From UBA10438 sp044238605 (GTDB lineage: Bacteria; Bacteroidota; Ignavibacteria; Kapaibacteriales; Kapaibacteriaceae), in the NCBI GenBank assembly GCA_044238605.1, contig JBIICY010000008.1, positions 29,464-93,463 on the forward strand: a DNA stretch of 64,000 bases. The letters are read 5' to 3'. Below the pieces are notes generated by a model. The model saw only the letters and a list, made by a program, of their open reading frames with translations. It made no database searches and was not told the origin of the DNA. How positions within the stretch are numbered: the first letter of the stretch is position 1; every line of letters begins with the position of its first letter. The translations under genes and the position numbers were made by a program. This document shows positions 7,972-16,434 of this stretch, in pieces.

Positions 7972-9468
7972 ATGAAACGCCACCTCCTGCTCTTTGTTTC
8001 GCTCACAGCTGCTGCAGTTCTCACTCAGGGCTTTCAATGCTCGTCGTCACAGATGACAATTGCAAAGAAGGCAATGCAGACCAAGGACTATGTGAAGGCA
8101 AAGTCGGCCCTGCGTGGTGCGTTGGCAGAGACACCTTCTGCATGTGATGCCTATGCCATGCTTGGCGATGCGCATGATTCGCTAAACGAGCAGGACTCGA
8201 TGCTCGCGGCGTACAAGTCCGCGCTTTCGTGCAGCACGCTTAACCCGCGTCTTCGTGATGCAATTACCGTATCGCTGTATAATAAGTACGCAGCTTCATA
8301 CAACGAAGGCATTGCCAAGTACAACGAGTATGCAACATCGCAGAGTACAGAGTCGCTCAAGCAATCACGCGCGGCGCTCACCACAGCGGTAGCCGTGCGG
8401 CCCGAGTATACAGAACCACTCATGCTGCTTGGCGAAGTAAACGAGCGTCTTGGTGATACCGCACAAGCTGTTGCTACCTATACCCAATGGTGGAATGCAG
8501 AGCGCGGAGGATATGAGGCCATCGCTACGAAGAATATCGCTATGGGCTCCACGCGGGCAAGCATCATTAAAGCGCTTGGTACGCCCCTTGCCACGAAAAT
8601 GGATTCAGTTGAAGGTGGTGTGCTCTACCGTGATGCCTTTACGCTGAATGCCAAGCAGATCATTGTTAGCTCGTTCGCCGAGGGAAGTAATGAAGCAGTG
8701 CTCGAGGGTTGGACCTTCGATCCACCGGCTACACTTACGGACGTTGAGAAGTGGCGTGCTCGCATGGCCAATGTTCAGCCGTTGAAAAACCTTGCATACA
8801 TCGCGTACAACTCGGGCAAGTACGAAGACGCGCTCCTCTGGGCCAATGCTGTGATGCGTGCCAAGCCTTCTGATCAGGAGCTCTCGGCACTGCGCGCACA
8901 GGCGCTGCAGCTCTCCGGCAAAGCCGATGAAGCCTCAAAAGAACTCCAGGACCAGATCGCTAAGGACCCGTCAAACGTCAACGCCCGCGTGCAGTACGCC
9001 ACGATGCTGTCCAGTGCTGAGAAGTACGAAGAGGCAATTGCCCAGTACAAGGAGATCATCAACCTCGATGCAAAGAATGAGATTGCGCTGTTCGATTACG
9101 GTGCAGCCTGCAAGAATTTTGCAAGTCTTAAACAGCGCGCAGAGCTTGAAAAGCAAGAGAACAACAAGAAGTATGTCGCAGATACGACATACATGCAGCT
9201 GTTGTCTGATGCAGCGAAGGCATTTGAGCAGCTTCGCAGAGTAAGCGCCAAGTACCGGAACGATTACGTCGTGATTTCTGAACTTGCCAACGTGTACGAA
9301 GTCCGAAAAGATGCCACCAAGGTTAAGTCACTGATCATGGAACTCGAAGCACTCGAGGACGTCTACAGCAGCAATAAAGATTATTACCGAACCATGGAAG
9401 GTCTCTATGGTCGCAACAAAATGCTTGATAAAATGAAGCAAGCAAACGAGAAAGGATCGAAACTTTAA
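7972..9468 (+). CDS. Exported TPR protein with BamE/SmpA-like segment
   Basis: A 498-residue protein with an N-terminal signal peptide and a cysteine at residue 23 (G-F-Q-C), a poor lipobox, so lipidation is uncertain. TPR-like helical pairs occupy about 28-175 and 260-380, with typical A-Y-A-M-L-G-D-A and A-I-A-Q-Y-K-E-I signatures. Between them, residues about 188-250 read M-G-S-T-R-A-S-I-I-K-A-L-G-T-P, resembling the SmpA/BamE fold that helps outer-membrane assembly. The protein is therefore probably a periplasmic or outer-membrane-associated scaffold; the partner is unknown. Its stop overlaps the next start (TAATG), which indicates translational coupling to the DUF3467 gene. Confidence 0.7.
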   Translation: MKRHLLLFVSLTAAAVLTQGFQCSSSQMTIAKKAMQTKDYVKAKSALRGALAETPSACDAYAMLGDAHDSLNEQDSMLAAYKSALSCSTLNPRLRDAITVSLYNKYAASYNEGIAKYNEYATSQSTESLKQSRAALTTAVAVRPEYTEPLMLLGEVNERLGDTAQAVATYTQWWNAERGGYEAIATKNIAMGSTRASIIKALGTPLATKMDSVEGGVLYRDAFTLNAKQIIVSSFAEGSNEAVLEGWTFDPPATLTDVEKWRARMANVQPLKNLAYIAYNSGKYEDALLWANAVMRAKPSDQELSALRAQALQLSGKADEASKELQDQIAKDPSNVNARVQYATMLSSAEKYEEAIAQYKEIINLDAKNEIALFDYGAACKNFASLKQRAELEKQENNKKYVADTTYMQLLSDAAKAFEQLRRVSAKYRNDYVVISELANVYEVRKDATKVKSLIMELEALEDVYSSNKDYYRTMEGLYGRNKMLDKMKQANEKGSKL

Positions 9469-9776
9469 TGGCAAACGAGCAGAACGAACAACAGCAAATG
9501 ACGATCGAGCTGGGCGAGAAGGAAGCCGAAGGGATATACTCCAACTTGGCCATCATTTCTCACTCTCCAGCAGAGTTCGTTGTTGATTTTACCCGCATTC
9601 TACCTGGGGTTCCAAAGGCTCGCGTTCATGCGCGTATTGTTATGACGCCGCAGCATGCAAAGCTCCTGTTGCATGCCCTTGCTGATAACATCGGTAAATA
9701 TGAAAATCAATATGGTGAGATCGTGGTGGACGGACAAAACAATCCATTTCCACCGGGTGTGACGAATATCAACTGA
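9468..9776 (+). CDS. DUF3467 family protein
   Basis: A 102-residue soluble protein that matches the small DUF3467 family found across Bacteroidota and other phyla. Recognisable features are Y-S-N-L-A-I-I-S-H-S-P-A-E-F-V-V-D-F, R-I-V-M-T-P-Q-H-A-K-L-L-L and the N-I-x-K-Y-E-x-x-Y-G-E-I segment. No biochemical function is established for the family. The ATG overlaps the stop of the TPR gene by one base. Confidence 0.85.
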   Translation: MANEQNEQQQMTIELGEKEAEGIYSNLAIISHSPAEFVVDFTRILPGVPKARVHARIVMTPQHAKLLLHALADNIGKYENQYGEIVVDGQNNPFPPGVTNIN

Positions 9777-9783
9777 TAGTTTG

Positions 9784-9791
9784 TATATTTG
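9784..9791 (+). promoter_or_regulatory. -7 promoter element of the rpmH-rnpA-yidD-yidC operon
   Basis: TATATTTG (TAnnTTTG) lies just past the DUF3467 stop and 44 bases before rpmH. A TGTG at about 9758-9761 may serve as -33. It is the only promoter-like element in the gap. Confidence 0.55.
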
Positions 9792-9835
9792 CCGTCCACA
9801 TTTAACCAAAAGAATCAAACAGTCGCGGTGAAGTC

Positions 9836-9982
9836 ATGAAGCGTACCTATCAACCAAGTAAGCGCCGTCGTGTAAACACACACGGTTTCCGTGCACGTAT
9901 GGCCACGAAGAACGGTCGCAAGGTTCTTGCACGTCGTCGTGCAAAAGGCCGTGCCCGCATCTCCGTGAGCTTTGCACGCTAA
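9836..9982 (+). CDS. rpmH: 50S ribosomal protein L34
   Basis: A 48-residue basic ribosomal protein of the large subunit. It starts M-K-R-T-Y-Q-P-S-K-R-R-R and contains the invariant H-G-F-R-A-R-M and R-R-R-A-K-G-R motifs. The order rpmH-rnpA-yidD-yidC is conserved across bacteria and often lies near the replication origin; no dnaA is seen beside it here. rnpA follows 18 bases downstream. Confidence 0.97.
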   Translation: MKRTYQPSKRRRVNTHGFRARMATKNGRKVLARRRAKGRARISVSFAR

Positions 9983-10000
9983 TACAGGGTTCCTTCCGCA

Positions 10001-10366
10001 ATGGTCGTTCGGCCACTGAAGGGATACCGTTCCTTTGAAGAAGTACTGCGGTCTGGACGTCGAGTGACGTCCGGACCGCTTTTGTTAGCAATACTGCCCA
10101 ACCAGCCGGATGAGGCTCAGGCATATCTCGGGGTAGGTGTACCAAAACGCGTTGCACGCAAGGCCGTTGTTCGCAACAGGATCAAGAGACTCATGCGCGT
10201 TGCAATGCGTTCTGCCTATCAGCGTCACGAGGTCGAGCTCTCAGGCAGGCGCATCGTATGCCTGTGGCGTCAGGGCACAGAGCATCCGGCGGCGATTCAC
10301 TTATCGGCCGTAGAGCACCATGTAGAGCTGGGAATGCAGAAACTTACACGAAGGGGCTCTCGATGA
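10001..10366 (+). CDS. rnpA: Ribonuclease P protein component
   Basis: A 121-residue protein subunit of RNase P, which matures the 5' ends of tRNAs with the catalytic RNA. The RNR signature appears as K-R-V-A-R-K-A-V-V-R-N-R-I-K-R near residues 48-62, with a G-P-L-L-L-A-I-L strand before it. The ATG at 10001 gives the usual family length. Its stop overlaps the yidD start as ATGA. Confidence 0.95.
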   Translation: MVVRPLKGYRSFEEVLRSGRRVTSGPLLLAILPNQPDEAQAYLGVGVPKRVARKAVVRNRIKRLMRVAMRSAYQRHEVELSGRRIVCLWRQGTEHPAAIHLSAVEHHVELGMQKLTRRGSR

Positions 10367-10584
10367 TATCCTGGATATTCATCAAGATGATCAGGGTCTA
10401 TCAGCTTGTTCTTTCGCCATTGCTGCCGTCGGCGTGTAGATTTACGCCAACATGTTCGCACTACGCTATCGATGCACTTCGCATTCACGGGGCTATTCGT
10501 GGCTCCTATCTAGCTGTAAGGAGAATCGGACGATGTCATCCGCTTCATCCTGGGGGATTTGATCCTGTTCCGCCAAAACACTAA
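10363..10584 (+). CDS. yidD: Membrane protein insertion efficiency factor YidD
   Basis: A 73-residue membrane-associated protein. It carries the YidD core Y-Q-L-V-L-S-P-L-L-P-S-A-C-R-F-T-P-T-C-S-H-Y-A and ends with H-P-G-G-F-D-P-V-P. The family helps YidC-dependent insertion of inner-membrane proteins. The start at 10363 (M-I-S-W-I-F) is chosen because it overlaps the rnpA stop as ATGA and matches family length; the same frame is open further upstream but unrelated. Confidence 0.95.
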   Translation: MISWIFIKMIRVYQLVLSPLLPSACRFTPTCSHYAIDALRIHGAIRGSYLAVRRIGRCHPLHPGGFDPVPPKH

Positions 10585-10627
10585 ACAACGTTAACAACAC
10601 ACTCACGTTTTTTGACCTACGCTCACT

Positions 10628-12478
10628 ATGGATAAACGCTCACTCCTTGCTGTTGTCATGATCACGATGCTTATGGCATTTTGGATGTTCATGCAGCAAC
10701 GTCCAGCAGACCCACAGCCGGCAAAGCCTGCGTCTACTCAGACATCATCAGCCCCTTCTGCGCTGGCTAATGCTGAACGAAATGGTCCGCCTGTGCAGTT
10801 CATGCCGGCACCGCAGCGAAGTGTTGTTGTGGTAACAGACCTTTACACCATCCGTTTTACATCAGACGGGGCAATGGTGCGTTCATGGGTACTCAATAAC
10901 TACAAGCCATATTACAAGGACCTTGTCCCGGGCGCTAAGGTAGATCTTATCCAGCCTGGTGTGCGCGAGTTTGGTTTCTCGTTCTTAGTTGTGCCAGACA
11001 CGCTAAGCTCCCGCAGACCAATTGATACACTGCAAGCGCGAGAAATTCCATTTACGTTCAACACAGCATCCGATACGATTCGCGTACCTAAGGGGGCTTC
11101 GGCTTCGCTTACGGCAACTGCTACCACACCGTTTGGTGGGCAAATCACGCGTACGTACAATTTTGTTGCTGGTGCCTATGATGTAACGTCGCGCATAACG
11201 ATGAGTGGGATGCAGCGTGTATACCATCGTCGCACAACAGCAATGCACGTTGAATGGAAGCACGGCCTGCGCTACCAGGAGGGAAGCAGCGTTGACGAAT
11301 CAAACAACGCAGTCGGCATGATCTCTGAAGGGGGCTCAGTAACAGAAATCGATGCTTCCGACTTTAGTCAGCCTGCCGGCGACACATCGAAGTCTGCCAT
11401 TGATTTTCTTGCAACTCGCTCGAAGTATTTCACCGTTGCGATGCTCCCACAAAAGGGCTTTACCGGGAAGGCAAGTGTGTTTGGTGTTCGCTACGGTGCT
11501 CCCAACGAAGGAGTTATTGAAAAGTATACTCTGGGTGTAGACGTGCCGATGGTAAATGGCGACGTCGACTATACAACACGTCTATATGTCGGGCCGATGC
11601 AGTATGACACACTTGAGCAGTACGGCCTTACATCCATCATGAACTTTGGCTGGAAGTGGATCGTAAAGCCTATCGGCGAGTACTTCATGCTGCCGACCTT
11701 CAAATTCATCCACAATGTGATCCCGAACTACGGCATTGCCATTATCCTGTTTGCTCTGCTCATGAAGGTGCTGCTCTATCCGCTCAGCACCGGCCAGATG
11801 GAATCAGCCAGAAAGATGCAACTCGTTGCGCCCCTTCTCAATGAAGTACGGATGCGGCATCCGGACGACATGCAGAAGCAGCAGCAGGAAACGATGAAGA
11901 TCTACAGCGAGTACGGGATCAACCCTGCAGGGGGCTGTCTACCGCTGGTGCTTCAGATGCCATTCTTGTACGCGCTCTATGCTGTGCTGAACCTTAACAT
12001 TGAACTGCGTCAAGAGGGATTTCTCCCGGTTTGGCTCACAGATCTTAGTATTCCCGACGTAATCGTTGCCCTGCCGTTCAAGTTGCCGTTGTTTAACATC
12101 GATCAGTTCTCAGGACTTGCACTTCTTATGGGTGCAACGATGTTCATTCAGCAGAAGCAGGCCGTTACAGATCCACGCCAGAAGGCCATGGTGTATATGA
12201 TGCCGGTGATGCTGACGCTGATGTTCTCATCGCTGCCATCTGGACTGAATCTGTATTACTTCGTTTTCAACGTAGTTGCGATTGGTCAGACAATTTGGCA
12301 GAAAAAGTTCTCCAAGAACCAGCTCACACTGGCAGATCTCAAGAAAATGCCTAAAAAGGAGAGCTGGATGCAACGGAAAATGCGCGAAGCTCAAGAAATG
12401 GCAGCTGCTCAAGGGCGTTCTATTCCTGGCCAGCCTATGCAGCGTCCAACAAAGCAAGGGAAACAAGGCAAGAAGTAG
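10628..12478 (+). CDS. yidC: Membrane protein insertase YidC
   Basis: A 616-residue inner-membrane insertase. It has an N-terminal anchor helix (about 5-22), a large periplasmic beta-sandwich domain (about 60-340), and the conserved five-helix insertase core (about 350-575). The core shows W-I-V-K-P-I-G, Y-G-I-A-I-I-L-F-A-L-L-M-K, the coiled cytoplasmic loop with M-x-K-I-Y-S-E-Y-G-I-N-P-A-G-G-C-L-P-L, and Q-M-P-F-L-Y-A-L-Y. The C-terminus is basic (K-Q-G-K-Q-G-K-K), typical for ribosome contact. It is the last gene of the rpmH operon. Confidence 0.97.
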   Translation: MDKRSLLAVVMITMLMAFWMFMQQRPADPQPAKPASTQTSSAPSALANAERNGPPVQFMPAPQRSVVVVTDLYTIRFTSDGAMVRSWVLNNYKPYYKDLVPGAKVDLIQPGVREFGFSFLVVPDTLSSRRPIDTLQAREIPFTFNTASDTIRVPKGASASLTATATTPFGGQITRTYNFVAGAYDVTSRITMSGMQRVYHRRTTAMHVEWKHGLRYQEGSSVDESNNAVGMISEGGSVTEIDASDFSQPAGDTSKSAIDFLATRSKYFTVAMLPQKGFTGKASVFGVRYGAPNEGVIEKYTLGVDVPMVNGDVDYTTRLYVGPMQYDTLEQYGLTSIMNFGWKWIVKPIGEYFMLPTFKFIHNVIPNYGIAIILFALLMKVLLYPLSTGQMESARKMQLVAPLLNEVRMRHPDDMQKQQQETMKIYSEYGINPAGGCLPLVLQMPFLYALYAVLNLNIELRQEGFLPVWLTDLSIPDVIVALPFKLPLFNIDQFSGLALLMGATMFIQQKQAVTDPRQKAMVYMMPVMLTLMFSSLPSGLNLYYFVFNVVAIGQTIWQKKFSKNQLTLADLKKMPKKESWMQRKMREAQEMAAAQGRSIPGQPMQRPTKQGKQGKK

Positions 12479-12492
12479 GGGGCGCTATGTGG

Positions 12493-12514
12493 ACAGTTTT
12501 TTGTGAAAAACTGT
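12493..12514 (+). repeat. AT-rich inverted repeat after yidC
   Basis: The 9-bp arms ACAGTTTTT (12493-12501) and AAAAACTGT (12506-12514) flank a TGTG loop. There is no clear T-tract after it, so it may be a weak terminator of the yidC operon or an operator for the next gene. The rest of the 123-base gap holds only the ribosome-binding site AGGAG before 12602. Confidence 0.45.
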
Positions 12515-12601
12515 GCTAGAAACTCTACTCTCGTCGTATTTTCAGAGCAGTTTTTAACAAGTCTTTTCTACATCAAATTTTCACTACATCAGGAGACGTG
12601 T

Positions 12602-15010
12602 ATGAACACACGTGCACTCATTCGCTCGGCGGCATTCAGCCTCTTGGCGGCACTGTGTGTGGTCAGCGCTAGCGCGCAGAACACATACGACCGTTTGTCG
12701 ATTCTTGAGGAATTCACAAGCGCAACCTGTCCTCCTTGCGTACCTGTAGGGGTAATGCTCAAGGACGTCATCATGCCGAGCAACAATGTTGTTTCGGTCC
12801 GCTTCCACATGAACTGGCCAGCTCCAAACGATCCATGGAATTTGGACAATCCTACGGATAACGACAGCCGTCGTCAGTACTATGCCGTTTCTGGTATTCC
12901 TGATGGCTATTTGAACGGTAAGAAGGTAGCTCTGAGTGCTGCAGCTACGTTGACTGCAGCAATCAAGGCAGATAACGCAAAGAAGAGCCCGATCAAGCTC
13001 ACTGTATCAGAAGCCAAGACAACAGATGGTGGTAACGTAACTGTAAAGATCAATACAAATATTGATCTCAAGACACACAGGCTCCACGTTGCCGTTGTTA
13101 CATATCATGCTGTGATCGAAAATCTTCCACAGACGCTTGCAAACAGCAATGGCGAAACAGAGTTCGATGATGCGATGAACAAGATGCTCCCTAACGCTGG
13201 TGGAACATCTCTCTCGATGTCTGCGAACGAGGAAAAGACGTTCAACTTTACGTATAACAAGAAGACTGGTCTTACATGGCCAGACGGCATGCAGTACATC
13301 GTGTGCTACGTTCAGAATACGTCTACAAAGGAAGTTCTCAATGCAGGAACAAACCTTGTTGTGTTCCAACCTGTCGTTGAAGTTGAAGGCACAAAGTGGG
13401 AATACATCGGGCGTAGTGCCTCGAAGACCCAGACAATCAAGGTTACAAATCCAACAACAAGCGAGCTGCCAGTAGCATTTACCATCGCAAACGCTGATGC
13501 TCTTGCTTCTGCTGGCTGGTCTGTTTCGATGGATAAGGACATCATTTCTCTGAAGCCTGGAACATCTACAACGGTAACGGTAACAACAACAAGCGGATCA
13601 CGCGCTTTCTTCGGCGGTATCGACTTTGTTGCTACACCGCAGAATGTTGCTGGTATTGCCAAGGAAGGCAAAGCACAGTTCGGCTACCTCACAGAGGGTG
13701 CAAAGATTGTTGTATGGTCTGGAATCTCGGAAGGCAATGTTGGCAACTACATCCCAGCTCTTGAATCATCATATGGTCAAGAAGTTGTGTTTGTTCCAGC
13801 AGCAGATGAAATCCTTCAAGCATTCAACCCTACATCATTTGATGTTGGTGTCTTCTCTCTCAGCATCGACGGACGTTTCTTGATCCCAGGCGTTGCTCAG
13901 TTGGCCCAGATGATGTCAAAGGCAGGCAAGGGCGTTTTCGTTAGCGCACCTATGGGTCTTGGCGTAGCCACGTACCCAGACAACCAGTCATCACCAGGAT
14001 ATCCAGAAGCAAATGCATGGCTCACAGGCACGCTTGGGCTCAACCTTAGTGGATCAACTCAGCGCTACACTGGAAACACGCTCACACCGTTCGCTGTTAC
14101 TGGAGTTGCTGGCGATGAAGTTGGTCTAGGTGGAACATGGAACTGTAACCGCCCAACGAACAACTGGCCGTTCTACTGCCAGATCACAGACATCATGTCA
14201 ATCAAGAACGGTTCTAACTCGATCGGTTGGGCTTACACAGAGAACAACAAGGCAAACATCGTTGGTATCCGTTGCGCGAATCCTGGCGACGGTCGCGTAG
14301 TGTTCTCTTCATTCGGTGTTGAGCACAGCAATGATCAGAACGCTCGCAAGAGCCTGATGGAGCGCATCATCAAGTATTTGATGCCAGCTGGCGAACGTCC
14401 AGAGATCAGCATCAATGTTGCATCTGTAGACTTTGGCTATGTCAAGGTTGACGAGAAGCTCGAAAAGGCATTCGTTATCACGAATACTGGTAAGGCAGAT
14501 CTTGTGATCAGCGAGATCGATCTCACTGGTGCTGACGTAACGGAATTCGACATCACAGACGGCCGTGCAGATGCGAACAACAAGATCACTGTTGCTCCAA
14601 ATGGCAAGCACACTGTGAAGGCTCAATTCTGGCCATCAAAGGAAAAGGCATATACAGCTGCAATCTCAATCAAGAGCAATGCTGGCGATAAGACGATTCA
14701 GCTTCGTGGTACGAGTGTTACAACTAGCGTAGAAACAGATGTAGTAAGCGAGACAGGTTCAATCGGCATGACACTTGCTGGTTCAAACCCTGTTACAGCT
14801 TCTACTGCAATCCGCGTTCGTGCAAACGAAAACGTTACGCTCACAGTTGTTAATGCTGCTGGCGAAACAGTTGCAACAGTCTTTAACGGCGTTGTAAGTG
14901 GTATCGAAACAGTATCACTCGGTTCGCTCAATGTAGCAGCTGGTACATACAATGTTGTAGCTACAAACGGCACAGATCGTGCAGTTCTTTCGATCGTAGT
15001 TGTGCGTTAA
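12602..15010 (+). CDS. Omp28/thioredoxin-like secreted protein with DUF1573-like domain and T9SS tail
   Basis: An 802-residue secreted protein. The start at 12602 gives a signal peptide (about 1-24, ending S-A-Q) and has AGGAG upstream. Residues about 28-190 form an Omp28/thioredoxin-like domain with E-E-F-T-S-A-T-C-P-P-C-V-P, a CPPC redox motif. A long beta-rich middle follows. Residues about 600-700 read V-D-F-G-Y-V-K-V-D-E-K-L-E-K-A-F-V-I-T-N-T-G, a DUF1573/choice-of-anchor-type Ig fold. The last 85 residues (N-P-V-T-A-S-T-A-I-R-V … S-I-V-V-V-R) resemble a T9SS sorting domain. Strongly biased codons and no GGGG runs set it apart from its neighbours and suggest high expression. Confidence 0.82.
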   Translation: MNTRALIRSAAFSLLAALCVVSASAQNTYDRLSILEEFTSATCPPCVPVGVMLKDVIMPSNNVVSVRFHMNWPAPNDPWNLDNPTDNDSRRQYYAVSGIPDGYLNGKKVALSAAATLTAAIKADNAKKSPIKLTVSEAKTTDGGNVTVKINTNIDLKTHRLHVAVVTYHAVIENLPQTLANSNGETEFDDAMNKMLPNAGGTSLSMSANEEKTFNFTYNKKTGLTWPDGMQYIVCYVQNTSTKEVLNAGTNLVVFQPVVEVEGTKWEYIGRSASKTQTIKVTNPTTSELPVAFTIANADALASAGWSVSMDKDIISLKPGTSTTVTVTTTSGSRAFFGGIDFVATPQNVAGIAKEGKAQFGYLTEGAKIVVWSGISEGNVGNYIPALESSYGQEVVFVPAADEILQAFNPTSFDVGVFSLSIDGRFLIPGVAQLAQMMSKAGKGVFVSAPMGLGVATYPDNQSSPGYPEANAWLTGTLGLNLSGSTQRYTGNTLTPFAVTGVAGDEVGLGGTWNCNRPTNNWPFYCQITDIMSIKNGSNSIGWAYTENNKANIVGIRCANPGDGRVVFSSFGVEHSNDQNARKSLMERIIKYLMPAGERPEISINVASVDFGYVKVDEKLEKAFVITNTGKADLVISEIDLTGADVTEFDITDGRADANNKITVAPNGKHTVKAQFWPSKEKAYTAAISIKSNAGDKTIQLRGTSVTTSVETDVVSETGSIGMTLAGSNPVTASTAIRVRANENVTLTVVNAAGETVATVFNGVVSGIETVSLGSLNVAAGTYNVVATNGTDRAVLSIVVVR

Positions 15011-15047
15011 GCGCTTCAACAGTCGATTACGTCTTCGACATAACAAG

Positions 15048-15087
15048 AAGGCGCATCGGGTATCCCCGAAGCGCCTTTGTTTTTTTA
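15048..15087 (+). terminator. Rho-independent terminator after the Omp28-like gene
   Basis: The arms AAGGCGC (15048-15054) and GCGCCTT (15071-15077) enclose an inner TCGGG/CCCGA stem, followed by a run of T residues (15080-15086). Confidence 0.9.
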
Positions 15088-15107
15088 ATCAAGTACCTAG
15101 GATGCGT

Positions 15108-16421
15108 CTATCGTCCAGCTCTGCGGTATTCGTACTTCGGATTTCCTGGCAGCGTAGAGCGCAGACGAAAGTCGCCGAAACCAGACGGATCCTCAAATGT
15201 GACAACAACGCCGTTAGGATACGTCCACCGAGAAAACACTGTAAGCCTGTTTTGTCCAAGCAACCGCTCAACTGTTAGAGGCTCCCCGTAGATGATGTAC
15301 ACACGTCCCATATCAGTAAGCCACCCTTCGTTGTACGACCTAAACCTCTCGTTGGCAACCTCAATACGACCGTAGTACTCTTCCAGCGCCTCATTCTTGG
15401 CGCTGTTTGGTGTGGGGTCTATCGACTTCCAAAAGTTCTCGAATCGCGTTAAGCGTTCACCGTCCGTACTAGCTGCCAAAAGCGAGTCAATCGTGTCTTG
15501 TCCAGTTACATAGATCAGCTGCTTGATTGCCTTTCGTAGATCCTTCAGGAGTTCACCAGCCATAGACTGGGGAACATGGTAAGACCGGCTTGTGGATGCC
15601 AGCACGTCTGCTGTGTCAACTGCGCCATCTGCATTAACGGGATGAGCACGTATCGCAAGAGTGTACTCTCCCGGGATCAGTCTTCCCGCGAGCACTATTG
15701 GCACAAACGCCTGCGTTGCTTGCCCCGTAGGACGCATTGGCTCGGCGCTTCCGGATGCGAGTGCGCGCATATCTGAGCTTGAGATATCCCACGTAAAACC
15801 GACGAGGCTGCGAATTGATGACGTATAGTATTCGAAGAATGCAAAGAGTCGTTGATCATTCGACCACATCTGTTCGCCGATGTAGGGGATAATCGTATAC
15901 CTATTGCCTCGTTGTTCGATTTCACTAAGGTACAGAATCGAACTCAGGGCATCTGCTTCAGCATTGAGATCATACACTGTTTGGCGTTGTTCAGCAGAGT
16001 AGGTCTTCTGTCCAAACACATCGCGAGCCTGTACATCGATTACATAGATGCCAGCAGGCAGCGTAAATCGCCGTTGTGTGTTATCAGATTTGCCTGTTTT
16101 TCCGCGCACAACGGTATAGCTCGATTCAACGATCGTCTTCGTGAGAGATGTGTCTATGTATGTTGTACCAACGGTATCGCGTATGCGGATGCGGAGAGTG
16201 TATTCACCCACGAAGGAACCATCATACGGGGTGAACTGAAGATGCTCATACGGCATTGCCACATACACATCCAGTAGGGGATTGGCTGCCGGCCCCCTTC
16301 CTTTGAGGGATACCGCGTCGAGTTTAAGCACCGACAGTTGGTCCGTATACATCCATGCTGGTGCAGCGTTATGGACAGGTGGAGTCAATAGTCCGAGTGC
16401 TGCTGTAATGGGGAGGATCAT
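15108..16421 (-). CDS. GWxTD domain protein, exported
   Basis: A 437-residue exported protein. The start at 16421 is chosen because it yields a hydrophobic signal peptide (M-I-L-P-I-T-A-A-L-G-L-L) and lies 13 bases after the preceding minus-strand gene; a longer open frame reading into that gene is spurious. A beta-rich N-terminal half is followed by helices and the defining motif G-W-L-T-D-M-G-R-V-Y-I-I-Y-G-E-P near residue 360. The W-T-Y-P-N-G…F-x-D segment completes the domain. The GWxTD family is found mainly in FCB-group bacteria and has no established activity. It is probably cotranscribed with the CoA-transferase. Confidence 0.85.
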   Translation of the reverse strand: MILPITAALGLLTPPVHNAAPAWMYTDQLSVLKLDAVSLKGRGPAANPLLDVYVAMPYEHLQFTPYDGSFVGEYTLRIRIRDTVGTTYIDTSLTKTIVESSYTVVRGKTGKSDNTQRRFTLPAGIYVIDVQARDVFGQKTYSAEQRQTVYDLNAEADALSSILYLSEIEQRGNRYTIIPYIGEQMWSNDQRLFAFFEYYTSSIRSLVGFTWDISSSDMRALASGSAEPMRPTGQATQAFVPIVLAGRLIPGEYTLAIRAHPVNADGAVDTADVLASTSRSYHVPQSMAGELLKDLRKAIKQLIYVTGQDTIDSLLAASTDGERLTRFENFWKSIDPTPNSAKNEALEEYYGRIEVANERFRSYNEGWLTDMGRVYIIYGEPLTVERLLGQNRLTVFSRWTYPNGVVVTFEDPSGFGDFRLRSTLPGNPKYEYRRAGR

Positions 16422-16434
16422 GGTGTACTCTTCA

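Noticed and set aside
10258..10362. Upstream extension of yidD within rnpA
   Set aside because: It is a frame shadow of rnpA; YidD similarity begins at 10363.
9784..10627. Replication origin near rpmH
   Set aside because: rpmH-rnpA-yidD-yidC often lies near oriC, but no dnaA gene, DnaA-box cluster or AT-rich unwinding region is visible.
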